Source of the DNA: CAYVWB01 sp964455395
Lineage (GTDB): Bacteria > Desulfobacterota > Desulfovibrionia > Desulfovibrionales > Desulfovibrionaceae
Length of the DNA: 64,000 nucleotides
Assembly: GCA_964455395.1 (NCBI GenBank)
Contig: CAYVWB010000008.1
Span: forward strand, 23,454-87,453
Reading direction: 5' to 3'
The position numbers were made by a program, and so were the translations under genes. The notes below the pieces were generated by a model that saw only the letters and a program-made list of their open reading frames with translations, was not told where the DNA came from and did no database searches. Position 1 is the stretch's first letter. Each line of letters begins with the position of its first letter. Of this stretch, positions 50,128-59,127 are shown piece by piece.

Positions 50128-51318
50128 CTATCCCTTCCTGCTGGGGTCCATCAGGCCTTCCAGATGGCGGGCGTTCAACGAGAGCGCCGCGTCGCCCTCC
50201 AGGTCTTCGAATCCGCCATGGACCTGCTCCCGCAAGAGTCTGTCCACGGCGTCTTGCGTGTAGGGCGCGGCCTTGGGGTTGGCGTGGAGCTTCCGCAACG
50301 CTGCAATCAGCTCGTCTTCACTCTCCATTGTCCAGCAGGCGCCGTATTTGTCCACGACAAACTCGGCGTCGGGCGCGAGGTATTTGGGGTAGAGGAGCGG
50401 CTTGCCCTGGGTCAGCACGTCGAATGCGATGCCCGAGATATGCTGGATGACGACATCCGCCCATTGGATGAGCCGGGTGGAAGGGGCCTTGGCCAGTCCG
50501 CCCAAGGCGTGGTCGCCCTTGGGCCGCGGTTTCCCTTTGTAGAGCAGGGTGACGAACTCCAGAGATTCGAGGGTCCGCAGCAGGGGGTGTGTTTCATCAA
50601 TTCCCGCCAACGGCGACCCGAACACCACCACATGGAGCTTCGCCGGCTCCCGCTTGAAGCACGGCCAGTCGAACCGGGCGGCGGTGATGCGCCGCAGTTC
50701 GTCAATCCAGAACGCGCTGTAGCGCGGGCACGGCAGCAGCGCCACGTCGTGGTAGTACCCCTTGGCGACGTAGGCGTCCCGGCTGCGAGTGTTGTGCACC
50801 ACGGCGTGGTAGGCCCGCAGATGCGTCACGGGCGTGCTGGGCGTTGCAGAAACGGGGAGCAGGCGCGTCTCCATGCCGTGGGGGAACTCCAGATCGCGGA
50901 CGCCGAGACGTTCTTCGGCAAGCCGGATCAGAGGCCGGGTGAGAAAGAGGTCGCCGGACTGGTGGTCGTGCACGATGAGCGAAGGCTTCACGCGGTCGAG
51001 CATGCGTTGCAACAAAGCCGGCCGGCGCGCACGGCGGACCATGGCCCGGGCAAGACGACGTTTGGCGTCGCGCCACGGCAGCCGTCGGAGCAGCCACTCC
51101 ATGACGCGCAGGGGCGGGTCGTCATCCAGAAGCTGCGCCAGCGTCCAGCAGGGGGTGTCCCATTCTTCACGCAGGAACCGGGTGAGGAAGTCTTCATCAA
51201 AGGGGTGCTCCGGGTTCTGACAGAGCACGGCGCAGGCGTGGCCGCGCCGCCGCAATGCGTACACCAGTGGCGCCAAGTGGTCGTAGTCGGGCAGTTGACG
51301 GACAAGAAAGAGGAACAT
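50128..51318 (-). CDS. GT-B-like transferase, paralogue of the 48637 gene product
   Basis: A 396-residue protein beginning MFLFLVRQLPDYDHLAPLVY. The C-terminal domain has TLLYKGKPRPKGDHALGG, LIQWADVVIQHISGIAFD and VLTQGKPLLYPKYLAPDAEF. This matches the neighbour at 48637-49872 segment by segment (YKGKPR/FKGKPR, WADVV, GKPLLYP/GKPVLYL). The N-terminal domain has SLIVHDHQSGDLFLTRP and FPHGMETRLL. It is likely a capsule- or teichoic-type sugar or polyol phosphate transferase, specificity unknown. The ATG at 51318 was chosen because the Rossmann domain starts there; the frame stays open upstream over the ABC gene's 3' end. It lies 47 bases after the ABC exporter. Confidence 0.75.
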   Translation of the reverse strand: MFLFLVRQLPDYDHLAPLVYALRRRGHACAVLCQNPEHPFDEDFLTRFLREEWDTPCWTLAQLLDDDPPLRVMEWLLRRLPWRDAKRRLARAMVRRARRPALLQRMLDRVKPSLIVHDHQSGDLFLTRPLIRLAEERLGVRDLEFPHGMETRLLPVSATPSTPVTHLRAYHAVVHNTRSRDAYVAKGYYHDVALLPCPRYSAFWIDELRRITAARFDWPCFKREPAKLHVVVFGSPLAGIDETHPLLRTLESLEFVTLLYKGKPRPKGDHALGGLAKAPSTRLIQWADVVIQHISGIAFDVLTQGKPLLYPKYLAPDAEFVVDKYGACWTMESEDELIAALRKLHANPKAAPYTQDAVDRLLREQVHGGFEDLEGDAALSLNARHLEGLMDPSRKG

Positions 51319-51365
51319 GGGGAGAGTCTTCCGGGGAGACGGGTTGAAGAAGCGCCGGGGCGGGC

Positions 51366-53084
51366 TCACCCGCGGCGCACGCCGGGGAGGGTGGCGAGGT
51401 CGTGGACGACCTCGGCGTTCTCGATGGTCTTGAGCCGGTGGGCGATGACGATCATGGTGGCCTCCTGGCTGAGCCGCTCGATACTGTCCTGGATGTACTT
51501 CTCGGACTCCCGGTCCAGAGCGCTGGTGGCTTCGTCGAAAATGTAGAGACTCGGTTTGCGGATGATGGCGCGGGCGATGGCGATGCGCTGGCGTTGCCCG
51601 CCGGAAAGCTTCAGACCGCGGTCGCCCACCACGGCGCCCCAGCCGTCCGGCAGCGACTCGATGAAAGCCAAGGCGTTGGCCGCCCGGGCTGCTTCCACCA
51701 GTTCGTCTTCGGTCGCATCGGGCTTGGCCGCCAGAATGTTCTCGCGGATGGTCATGTTGAAGAGGAAGGGCTCCTGGCTCACATAGCCCACGCCGCGCCG
51801 CCACGTGGCGAGGGAGAAGTCGTCCAGGGGCGCATCGTTCACGCGGATGGTCCCCGCCGTGGGTTGGTAGAGCCGGAGCAGCAGGTTCACCACGGTGGAT
51901 TTGCCCACGCCCGAAGGCCCCACCAGCGCCGTCATCCGTTTGTAGGGAAACGAGATGCTGAAGCCCTCGAAGACGACGGAGCCGTCAGGGTAGCGGAAGT
52001 GGACGTCCTCGAAGCGGATGTCCGTCTTCAGGCCTTCGAAGGGCTCGCCCTTGTCCAACTCCTCGACGACGCTCGGCGCGTTGATGATGCCCTGGATGAC
52101 GTTGAGTGAGGGCAGCGCCTTGTAGATGGACAGATGGTGGCGAGAGATGCCCTGCAGCGAGGAGTTCATCTTGTATGTGGCGGCGATGAAAAAGCCGAGA
52201 ATGGCCACGATCTGGGAAAGGGCGAGCTCCTGAATGACTATGAAATAGATCAGTAAAAGCAGCAGAAAGAGTCCCTGGATGGGATTGATGACGTTGTTGA
52301 GGAACTCAGTATAGAGTGTGCGGATGAGCATGGCGTCCGCCCGTCGCACCTGCAGGTCCTTGAAGCGTGCAAAGAGGGAATTTTCCATCACCAGAGCTTT
52401 GATGTGATTCACCGCGGACAATGTTTCCGTGGCCATGGAGCCAAGCGACTGGCTGTATTTGATGCTCTTGGCTGTAATGGACTGGATGATGCCGGCGCCA
52501 TAATGGTTCAAGACGATGAAAAAGATGAAATAAATGAGGGAAAGCGCAATGGTGGGCGTGGTATAATGGTAGAGCAGTACGGCATACACGAAGAGAAAGA
52601 CAGTGGCTTCATAGACCAACTTGAAGAGCGTGATGAAAAGCTTGGTGGCCACCACCGTCTCGGTTTGAAGATTGTGCACGACCTTGCCCAGTTTGTGGGA
52701 GAGCACGAAGTTGTATTCAGAGAAAAGATACTTGTGGAAAGTCTTCAACGCCCATTCGATGCGCAGCCGGTTCGTCAGCTTCGTCTCCATGTAGACGCCC
52801 CAGACACGGAACAGCATCTGCAACACCATGGACCCCAACAGGATCAACGCTATGGCGATGGGCATGTACTCCAGTCCCAGGACATCCTGTACGGGCTCGA
52901 AGTACTGACGGTACTCCCCACCGCCTTCGCCCACCAGGGAGTTCATCAGGGGGATGATCATGGTGATGCCGAAGGTCTCCAGGACAGAGGAGATGATCAT
53001 CACCACCGCGATGCACGCCAGCAGTTTCTTGTGTGGCGCAAGCGTGGTGATGATGAGTCGGATGGTGTCGCGTGAAGGTATCAT
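51366..53084 (-). CDS. ABC exporter, fused permease-ATPase (MsbA-like)
   Basis: A 572-residue half-transporter. Six transmembrane helices occupy about residues 1-310. The ATPase domain has the Walker A motif GPSGVGKST, the Q-loop VSQEPFLFN, the signature LSGGQRQR, Walker B LYIFDEATSALD and the H-loop IAHRL. Homodimers of this type export lipids or lipid-linked glycans across the inner membrane. The membrane half is visibly less GC-rich than its neighbours (many A/T-ending codons for I, L and F), which hints at different ancestry. The ATG at 53084 is preferred, as MIPSRDTIRLI starts the elbow helix. It lies among glycosyltransferase genes on the same strand. Confidence 0.93.
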   Translation of the reverse strand: MIPSRDTIRLIITTLAPHKKLLACIAVVMIISSVLETFGITMIIPLMNSLVGEGGGEYRQYFEPVQDVLGLEYMPIAIALILLGSMVLQMLFRVWGVYMETKLTNRLRIEWALKTFHKYLFSEYNFVLSHKLGKVVHNLQTETVVATKLFITLFKLVYEATVFLFVYAVLLYHYTTPTIALSLIYFIFFIVLNHYGAGIIQSITAKSIKYSQSLGSMATETLSAVNHIKALVMENSLFARFKDLQVRRADAMLIRTLYTEFLNNVINPIQGLFLLLLLIYFIVIQELALSQIVAILGFFIAATYKMNSSLQGISRHHLSIYKALPSLNVIQGIINAPSVVEELDKGEPFEGLKTDIRFEDVHFRYPDGSVVFEGFSISFPYKRMTALVGPSGVGKSTVVNLLLRLYQPTAGTIRVNDAPLDDFSLATWRRGVGYVSQEPFLFNMTIRENILAAKPDATEDELVEAARAANALAFIESLPDGWGAVVGDRGLKLSGGQRQRIAIARAIIRKPSLYIFDEATSALDRESEKYIQDSIERLSQEATMIVIAHRLKTIENAEVVHDLATLPGVRRG

Positions 53085-53175
53085 GGGTGGTGGGGGGCTG
53101 GAGCGCTTGCCGCCCCACACTCGGGGGAGAGGCGCGCAAGGCTGCGTTGGGGGTTGATGACTGCCGGAGTGACGA

Positions 53176-53207
53176 CGTGACTGCGTGACTGCGTGACAGC
53201 GTGAAGG
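53176..53207 (+). repeat. Short 8-bp tandem repeat
   Basis: Units cgtgactg, cgtgactg, cgtgacag, cgtgaagg in tandem in the gap between the ABC exporter and the next gene. It is a second octamer repeat in the window, unrelated in sequence to the one at 28743. Confidence 0.7.
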
Positions 53208-53232
53208 GGCGGGCCGCGCCGCCGCAGCGAAC

Positions 53233-54432
53233 TCAGCCGTGCGGCGCGACTGTCGCTTTCTCGAGCGCCGTCACGTCCGCCGCCACGGCCTCCAGCGCCG
53301 CCAGCAGATGCTTGGCCCGCGCCAGCGTGGTGTAATGTTCCAGCACGTCGCGCTGCCAGCGTCGGGCGATGCGCTCCCGGGCGGCGTCGTCCGTCGTGTA
53401 CGCGCGCACCGTCTCCAGAAACGCCGACGGGTCCTGCAAGTGGAAGCGCCCTTCGCGCCGCGTCATCTCGTAGAGCACGGCGTTCTCCCCGTGGACGAGA
53501 CCGGGGGGCGTCATCTCGATCCACGGCCTCGGCGCAAGCAGCGCGACGCCATCGCACAGCCCCGTCTCCGTCATGATGAAGGATGGACAGCTGCGGCCCG
53601 CCGGGGAATGGCGCAGTTTGGCGCGGGCGAAGAGGGCGTTGTACTCCTGTCGCGGCGGAAATTCCTTCTGCCCTTTGAAGATGAGGATGTGCGCGTCGGG
53701 CAGCTCGTCGCAGAGCAGGCGCATGGTCTCCCCGCGTTCGGGCATGCATTTGCGGCGCAGCCGGTTGGCGGAAAACACGCTGATGTCCTTCTCGCGCCGC
53801 CGGGGAAAGACGCACATTTCGGGCCGCACGGGGAAGGGTGCGAGAGGGCGGATGGACTCTGTCGCGCAGCCCAGGGGGAGGTCCGATTTGAAGTACAGAT
53901 CGAAATCCTCGCCGTGGCGGAACCCTCGCGTCAACAGGGGGGTGGGGTCCTCGGCTGCGTAGAGTTCTTCGTGGTCGTAGTTGTCCAGCAGCGCCACGAC
54001 CAGGCCGTGCTTGCGGGCGAGAGCGATGAGGCCGCGACCCCTTTCATCCACCCGGCAGGACGCGATGACGGCGTCCACCTCGCCGGCGCGGATGGCTGCA
54101 GCGATGGCCTCCGTGGTGGCGAACCGGGACTCCGGCATATTGTAGAGGGACGGGTAGGGCGTGTCCTGCGGGGGCGCGGAGGTGCGCCGGTGCTGATCCC
54201 GGTACGGCGTATGGTAGAGGACGTTCTCCTTGCCCAGAAGATACGGAAAGTCGCTGAAATTGTAGACTTCCGTATTGTACGCGCGGGCTTTCACCGGGAT
54301 GAAGCGCTCCTGGCCCAGACGGCGCAGGGCGGCGTGGCGCATCTGCCGGGCGAGCGCTTGCAGACCGGCGGATGCGCGCAGTGGCGCAGCGCTCTCGGCG
54401 ACAGGGAGGATGGCGAGCCGGGTAATGCTCAT
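53233..54432 (-). CDS. Glycosyltransferase-like protein, family unassigned
   Basis: A 399-residue soluble protein. It shows a GT-B-like arrangement: an N-terminal half with YNFSDFPYLLGKENVLYHTPY and DAVIASCRVDERGRGLIALARKHG, and a C-terminal half with DISVFSANRLRRKCMPERG, AHILIFKGQKEFPPRQEY and later PGLVHGENAVLYEMT. It ends in an amphipathic helix like that of group 1 transferases (RIARRWQRDVLEHYTTLARAKHLLAAL). I do not recognise the exact family. The ATG at 54432 was chosen over one 17 codons upstream because MSITRLAILPV begins a beta strand. It sits between a KpsC-like gene and the ABC exporter on the same strand. Confidence 0.68.
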   Translation of the reverse strand: MSITRLAILPVAESAAPLRASAGLQALARQMRHAALRRLGQERFIPVKARAYNTEVYNFSDFPYLLGKENVLYHTPYRDQHRRTSAPPQDTPYPSLYNMPESRFATTEAIAAAIRAGEVDAVIASCRVDERGRGLIALARKHGLVVALLDNYDHEELYAAEDPTPLLTRGFRHGEDFDLYFKSDLPLGCATESIRPLAPFPVRPEMCVFPRRREKDISVFSANRLRRKCMPERGETMRLLCDELPDAHILIFKGQKEFPPRQEYNALFARAKLRHSPAGRSCPSFIMTETGLCDGVALLAPRPWIEMTPPGLVHGENAVLYEMTRREGRFHLQDPSAFLETVRAYTTDDAARERIARRWQRDVLEHYTTLARAKHLLAALEAVAADVTALEKATVAPHG

Positions 54433-54679
54433 GATGGGTGCGATGTGGATCGAAACCGCCGACGAGGCGCTGCGTCTCGCCACGTCGGGGTCTGCTTTGC
54501 ATGAACCTGGAACAGACGCAGGGAGCGCGAGGCGCGCGCCGATCCGTCTGGCCTGGACGTCGTGAACCCGATGGCTTCGGCGGCTCCAGCGGTCCAGACA
54601 GTGTGGACGCCGCGCTTCGATGGCGCAGCTTTGGGTGCGTGGGAATGCATGGGATGGTCCACTGAATGCTGCAGCGTCT

Positions 54680-56206
54680 TCATGAGGCGCCCAGCGACGT
54701 CAACAGCGCGTCGCGGTAATGCTCCGCCACGGTTTCCGACGAAAGGGAGCTGTCCAGAACGCGGCTGAAGGCGCCGGTGAAAGAGGCTTTCTCAAGCAGC
54801 CAGTGCATATACGCCGCCACGCGGTTGATGTCCACCACGTGTTCGCCGGCGGCGATGCGGCTCAGCGCCTCGCGACACTCCTGCACGGAGCCTGCCCGCA
54901 ATGCGCCGGGGCACCCCTGGAACCACGGATGCCCGAAGATGAGCGCCGGCTTGCCGGCTCGCAGCGCTTCCCAGCCGGAGGTCCCGGTCATCACCGCGGT
55001 GCAGGCGGCGCGGGACATCAGCGTTTTGGAGTCCGTCCCCAGCGGAGCGAGGAGGACGCGGTCCGCCGGCAGCTCGAAGAGCCTTCTGTAGAACGCCTCG
55101 CCACGGCCTGTCTGAAAGCGGTTGGGCGTCTTGAATTGTCGGGGATGTTCCTTGATGACCAGGTGAAACCCTGCCGGCAAGGCGGCGGCCGTCATCTGCG
55201 CCATGTGCAACTGGTCGTGAAACACGCCGCCCAGGGGCAGGCTGGTGCGTTCCGGCATGAGCTGCAACGGCATGTAGACAAACCGGGCGTCCGCCGGCAG
55301 CGTGTGGAAGGCCGCGGCGCGGCGTTCGTAGGTGGTGCGCAGGCGCTCCAGCCGAAGCGCGTCCAGCGTTTCGTGGACCAGGGCGAGCCACCGCCGGGGC
55401 ATCTCGCCATCCGGTCTGGCCATGGCGTAGCGGCTGGCGAAGGGAATGGGTTTGGCCAAGGTCGACCATTGCGCCAGAGCCGTACGGCCGTTGTTCCAGA
55501 GTCGACGGGCCATGCGGCCGTAGAGCGCGGCTGCGCCGAGGTTGCTGACAGGGGGCGCGGCGAAGTGCTGGTTGCGCGCGTCGTAATAATTCTCCCGGTT
55601 CAGCTCGGGGAGCAGGGCGGCTACGGCGTCTTCGTTCACGGCGTCCAGGTCGGCGGGGCTGGGAACCGGGCTCGCCTCCACGGCGGGGTTCATGAGCAGC
55701 GCGTCCGGGATGTAGGTGCGGTCCACCACACGCACGCGAACGCCCAGGGCCCGCGCCGCCAGGTAGAGCGTGTAGTCGCAGCCCATGTGCGGCGCCCCGT
55801 GGAAGATGATGGCGTCCGGCGTCCCCGCGTGCGTGAGGATGGCTTCCGCGTTGGAGGCCCATTGCAGAAACCGTTGCCGCATGACGCCGAAAGGCAGGGG
55901 CCTGCGGCTGTAGCGCGCCATCATCCCGTAGACGTCCGCTTCGCCGGCGGTCAACGCTTGGAGGAGCGTCGCCGAGACGGGCGCCGTCTCCAGCCGCTCC
56001 CCGGAGGACAGGCGCGGCGGCGCGCCTTGCGCGGCTTCGTGGAAGGGGTGGATGAACGCTCCGGGTGCGGCCGTGGCCACGTCGCCGAGAAATGTTTCGA
56101 GATCCCCGGCGTTGGCGCAGAGATAGCCGATTGTGCAGCCCGCTTCACGCAGCAGGGGAAAGAGCGCGCCATGGAAGGGTTCGATGTGGGAGAAGAAGAG
56201 TCGCAT
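54680..56206 (-). CDS. Capsule-synthesis-type (KpsC/KpsS-like) glycosyltransferase
   Basis: A 508-residue protein. The N-terminus (MRLFFSHIEPFHGALFPLLREAG) and YDARNQHFAAP resemble capsule polysaccharide synthesis proteins. The C-terminal half has YMPLQLMPERTSLPLGG, LVIKEHPRQFKTPNRF, VLLAPLGTDSKTLM, and VMTGTSGWEALRAGKPALIFGHPWF. The pattern KEHP, then TGTSGWEAL, then GKP is typical of Capsule_synth family proteins, which transfer Kdo or related acidic sugars. Given the CMP-nonulosonate genes nearby, a CMP-linked acidic sugar is a natural donor. Thirteen bases separate it from the dehydrogenase gene. Start: ATG 56206. Confidence 0.82.
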   Translation of the reverse strand: MRLFFSHIEPFHGALFPLLREAGCTIGYLCANAGDLETFLGDVATAAPGAFIHPFHEAAQGAPPRLSSGERLETAPVSATLLQALTAGEADVYGMMARYSRRPLPFGVMRQRFLQWASNAEAILTHAGTPDAIIFHGAPHMGCDYTLYLAARALGVRVRVVDRTYIPDALLMNPAVEASPVPSPADLDAVNEDAVAALLPELNRENYYDARNQHFAAPPVSNLGAAALYGRMARRLWNNGRTALAQWSTLAKPIPFASRYAMARPDGEMPRRWLALVHETLDALRLERLRTTYERRAAAFHTLPADARFVYMPLQLMPERTSLPLGGVFHDQLHMAQMTAAALPAGFHLVIKEHPRQFKTPNRFQTGRGEAFYRRLFELPADRVLLAPLGTDSKTLMSRAACTAVMTGTSGWEALRAGKPALIFGHPWFQGCPGALRAGSVQECREALSRIAAGEHVVDINRVAAYMHWLLEKASFTGAFSRVLDSSLSSETVAEHYRDALLTSLGAS

Positions 56207-56219
56207 GGGATGGTGATCG

Positions 56220-57179
56220 CTAGGGTCGGACCTGGCCGGTCTCCATGAAGAACCGTTTGAGTTTTTCCGCCATGAAGACCTCGGTCTTGCGCATGGATTC
56301 CCGGGTGGCGCCGCCCACGTGCGGGGTGATGACGAGGTTGTCGTGTTCCCGGGCGTACGCGAAGAGGGGAGATTCGATGCGGCCCTCGGCTTCGGAGGCG
56401 ATGACGTCCAGCCCCGCGCCGCCCAGCCGACCGGACTCCAGCGCGGCCAGCAGCGCGGCCTCGTCAAGAAGCGCGCCCCGCGCCGTGTTGATGAGGACAG
56501 CCCCCGGCGCGAGCCGCGCGAGCAGGGAAGCGTCCACCAAGCCGTGCGTGGAGGGAATGGACGGCGCGTGCAAGGAGACGACTTCGGCCCAGTCGAAGAG
56601 CGCTTCCACTGTGGGGAAGCGGCGCACGCCGGGGGCGTTGGCCTCGGGGTGGGGGTCGAAGGCGCCCACGGACATGCCGAAGGCCTCGCCGTAGCGCGCC
56701 ACCTTCACGCCCAGGCGGCCCAACCCCACCACGCCAAGCTTCTTGTCCGCCAGTTCGTTGCCGAGGAACTGGTACCGGTCCCAGCCGCCGTGTCGCACGT
56801 GCGCCGCTGCCGCCGGGAGTTTGCGCATCACAGCCAGCAAGAGCGCCCAGGCGTGTTCCGCCGTGGCGTGCACCGTGTCCAGAAAGGCGCGTTCGCCTTG
56901 CAGGCTCAGCACGGTCACGCCTTGGCGCGCAGCGCGGGCCTGGTCGATGTGGTCCAGCCCCGTGGTGGCGGAGACGATGGCCTTCAGCCGCGGCGCCGCA
57001 TCGAAGACCGCCTCGTCGATCTGGTTGGCGAAACGCACGATGAGCGCGTCGCAGCGGCCCACGGCTGCGAGCAGGCCGGCGCGGTCCAGCTCCTGATACT
57101 CCACCGTCGCGAAGGATTCGAGTACGGCCCGGGCCTCTTCGCAGTAGCGTGCGGATTCGGCGTTCAGCACGTGGATCAT
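56220..57179 (-). CDS. D-isomer-specific 2-hydroxyacid dehydrogenase
   Basis: A 319-residue NAD-dependent enzyme related to SerA/PdxB/hydroxypyruvate reductase. The NAD-binding loop is VVGLGRLGVKVARYGE. The catalytic arginine is in LINTARGALLDE, the glutamate region in GLDVIASEAEGR and the histidine in ITPHVGGATRE. The frame opens further upstream, but the ATG at 57179 overlaps the NeuA stop by four bases and starts MIHVLNAESA, the family's first strand. In glycan loci such enzymes may oxidise or reduce a carboxylic sugar precursor. The substrate is not determined. Confidence 0.9.
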   Translation of the reverse strand: MIHVLNAESARYCEEARAVLESFATVEYQELDRAGLLAAVGRCDALIVRFANQIDEAVFDAAPRLKAIVSATTGLDHIDQARAARQGVTVLSLQGERAFLDTVHATAEHAWALLLAVMRKLPAAAAHVRHGGWDRYQFLGNELADKKLGVVGLGRLGVKVARYGEAFGMSVGAFDPHPEANAPGVRRFPTVEALFDWAEVVSLHAPSIPSTHGLVDASLLARLAPGAVLINTARGALLDEAALLAALESGRLGGAGLDVIASEAEGRIESPLFAYAREHDNLVITPHVGGATRESMRKTEVFMAEKLKRFFMETGQVRP

Positions 57180-57934
57180 GCGACCCTCCCGGCGGCGAGG
57201 CGCGTCATGAGAAAATCCGTGACGGCGAGGTCGAGTTCGTCGTCGATGTTGGCGGAGCGCTCGCGGGGCATGACGTAGGGGAGGATGCGTTCTCCCAGCA
57301 GGGCGCCCCGTTCTTCCAGCGTCTCCCGGGGGCAGACGTAGAGCGCGCCGTTGCGGTGGTAGACCGGGGGCAGGCCTTGGCGCAGGCTGCCCGGTGGTTC
57401 CGTGTAGAAGGATCGCAACAGGCCGTTTTCCATATGATACATCCGCGCGGGATGGCAGTCCTCCACCTGATAGACGCTTGTCAGACTGTCCGGAGCATTG
57501 TGCGGGGCGGCGGCAGAGGCGGCGGCTCGCGCCTGGAGCAGCAGGGAGACGCCTGCGTCCACGTCCGCGGCGGCGCGCATGGGCGCGGTGGGCTGCAACA
57601 GGGCGATGTGGGTGAAGGGCGCTGCGGCCTCGGCGTCGCATGCGCGCAGCGCGTGGAGGATGACGGGGGGCATGGGCGTCTCGTCCGCGGCCAGTTCTGG
57701 CGGCCGCATGAGCACTTCGGCGCCGGCCTCCCGGGAGACGGCGGCGATCTCTTCGTCGTCGGTGGAGACCACGCAGCGGGTCAGCACGGCGGATTCCCTG
57801 GCGGCGAGGATGCTCCAATGGATGAGCGGGCGACCGGCCACCAGGCGCACGTTCTTGCGGGGGACGCCCTTGGAGCCGCCGCGCGCGGGGATGACGCCGA
57901 GCACGCGGTGGTCAGTAGGCGAGTCGTTTTTCAA
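57176..57934 (-). CDS. neuA: CMP-nonulosonate cytidylyltransferase (NeuA family)
   Basis: A 252-residue enzyme with the full NeuA loop VIPARGGSKGVPRKNV. Other landmarks are RPLIHWSILAA, VVSTDDEEIAAV, RPPELAADETPMPPVILHAL, LLQPTAPMRAAADVDA, YHRNGALYVCPRETL and NIDDELDLAVTDF. It activates a nonulosonic acid with CTP. It overlaps the NeuC gene by 23 bases upstream and the dehydrogenase by four downstream, so NeuB, NeuC, NeuA and the dehydrogenase form a tight unit. Two other NeuA homologues lie at 47716-48441 and 62254-63021. Confidence 0.93.
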   Translation of the reverse strand: MKNDSPTDHRVLGVIPARGGSKGVPRKNVRLVAGRPLIHWSILAARESAVLTRCVVSTDDEEIAAVSREAGAEVLMRPPELAADETPMPPVILHALRACDAEAAAPFTHIALLQPTAPMRAAADVDAGVSLLLQARAAASAAAPHNAPDSLTSVYQVEDCHPARMYHMENGLLRSFYTEPPGSLRQGLPPVYHRNGALYVCPRETLEERGALLGERILPYVMPRERSANIDDELDLAVTDFLMTRLAAGRVA

Positions 57935-59090
57935 TGGTCAGCTCCAGGGTGGCCAGCAGGTCGGCGATGCGGCCGCCGGTGTCGCCGTCGCCGTAGAGAG
58001 TGTCGCTGGGGTGGCGGCCGGCATTGAATTGTGTGCGCGTCGCGGCTTTGATGGCGTCCTTGTCGTAGTCCACGTCGATGATGTTGCGGCCGCGTTCCCG
58101 GCCGGCTTGGCGCGAACCGATGTTCACCGCGGGCACCCCCAGGAAGGAGCATTCCCGGACGCCCACGCTGGAGTTGCCCACGATGCCTCGGGAGCTGTAG
58201 AGCAGCCGCAGGAAGTCCTCCGGCGCCATGCTTTTGAAGAAATGCATGTTTGCGGCGAGTTTCTTTTCCCGAAACACGCGGATGCCTTTGGAGGTGCCTT
58301 CGCTGCCGGCGTCCACGTTGGGCCAGAACCACAAGGCCGGGACGTCCAGCTCGCTGACGGCGGTGAGGGTTTCGGAGATGTGCGCCAGGGACTGGTCGAA
58401 CTCCGTGGTGACGGGGTGTTGCAACACCACGATGTAGCCGTTGGAAAGGTCCAGAATGTCTCCCACGCCGGAGTATTTGACGAAGGGGTCGAAGTCCAGC
58501 TCGGGGCGCTCCAGCACTTTGGCTGCGATATCGATGGAGGGGCACCCCGTGATGTGGACGCGGTCCTCGTATTCGCCCATTTTCAGCACGCGTTCGCGCG
58601 CTTTCGGAGTGGAGACGAAGTGGAGGTCCGCCAGCTTGGTCACGGCGTGGCGCACTTTTTCGTCGATGGAGCCGGTCACCTCACCCCCCTGGATGTGCGC
58701 CAAAGGGATGTTCATGTAGGAAGCGGCCACGGCCGTGGCCATGGTCTCGAAGCGATCCGCGATGGAGATGACCACGTCCGGCTGCAAGGCGCCGAAGACC
58801 GTGGCGAGCTCCGCCAGGCCGTACCCCGTGGACTTGGCCGAGGTGACGAGGTTTTCGCCTTCCATGATCATGTAGACTTGCGCGGCGATCTCGAAGCCGT
58901 CGCGGGTGATGGCGTTGACGGTCTTGCCGTAGCGGTCCAGCAAGGCGGAGGCCGCCACCACCAGCTGCAGCTCCAGCGCGGGGTGTTCGCGGATGGCTGT
59001 CAGCACCGAGCGGATACGGGAATAGCTGGGCCGCGAGGTGATGACCACGCAGACCTTGCGTTTGGCGGCAGGCTTCACGGTGCGCTCCAT
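57912..59090 (-). CDS. neuC: NeuC-type UDP-GlcNAc 2-epimerase (hydrolysing)
   Basis: A 392-residue second NeuC. It begins RKVCVVITSRPSYSRI and has VVISIADRFETMATAVAAS, IPLAHIQGGEVTGSIDE, KVRHAVTKLADLHFVST, HITGCPSID, QHPVTTEF and GNSSVGVRE. It is similar in every block to the product of 39313-40485 yet clearly distinct, for example in the N-terminal loop (TSRPSYS versus TGSRANYS). It would make ManNAc or an analogue for the NeuB that precedes it. The ATG at 59090 was chosen at the start of homology; the frame is open for 23 more codons upstream. The 3' end overlaps NeuA by 23 bases. Confidence 0.92.
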   Translation of the reverse strand: MERTVKPAAKRKVCVVITSRPSYSRIRSVLTAIREHPALELQLVVAASALLDRYGKTVNAITRDGFEIAAQVYMIMEGENLVTSAKSTGYGLAELATVFGALQPDVVISIADRFETMATAVAASYMNIPLAHIQGGEVTGSIDEKVRHAVTKLADLHFVSTPKARERVLKMGEYEDRVHITGCPSIDIAAKVLERPELDFDPFVKYSGVGDILDLSNGYIVVLQHPVTTEFDQSLAHISETLTAVSELDVPALWFWPNVDAGSEGTSKGIRVFREKKLAANMHFFKSMAPEDFLRLLYSSRGIVGNSSVGVRECSFLGVPAVNIGSRQAGRERGRNIIDVDYDKDAIKAATRTQFNAGRHPSDTLYGDGDTGGRIADLLATLELTIEKRLAY

Positions 59091-59127
59091 GACATCGGAA
59101 AAGAGTGAGGTCCGCAAGCGGGGGCTT

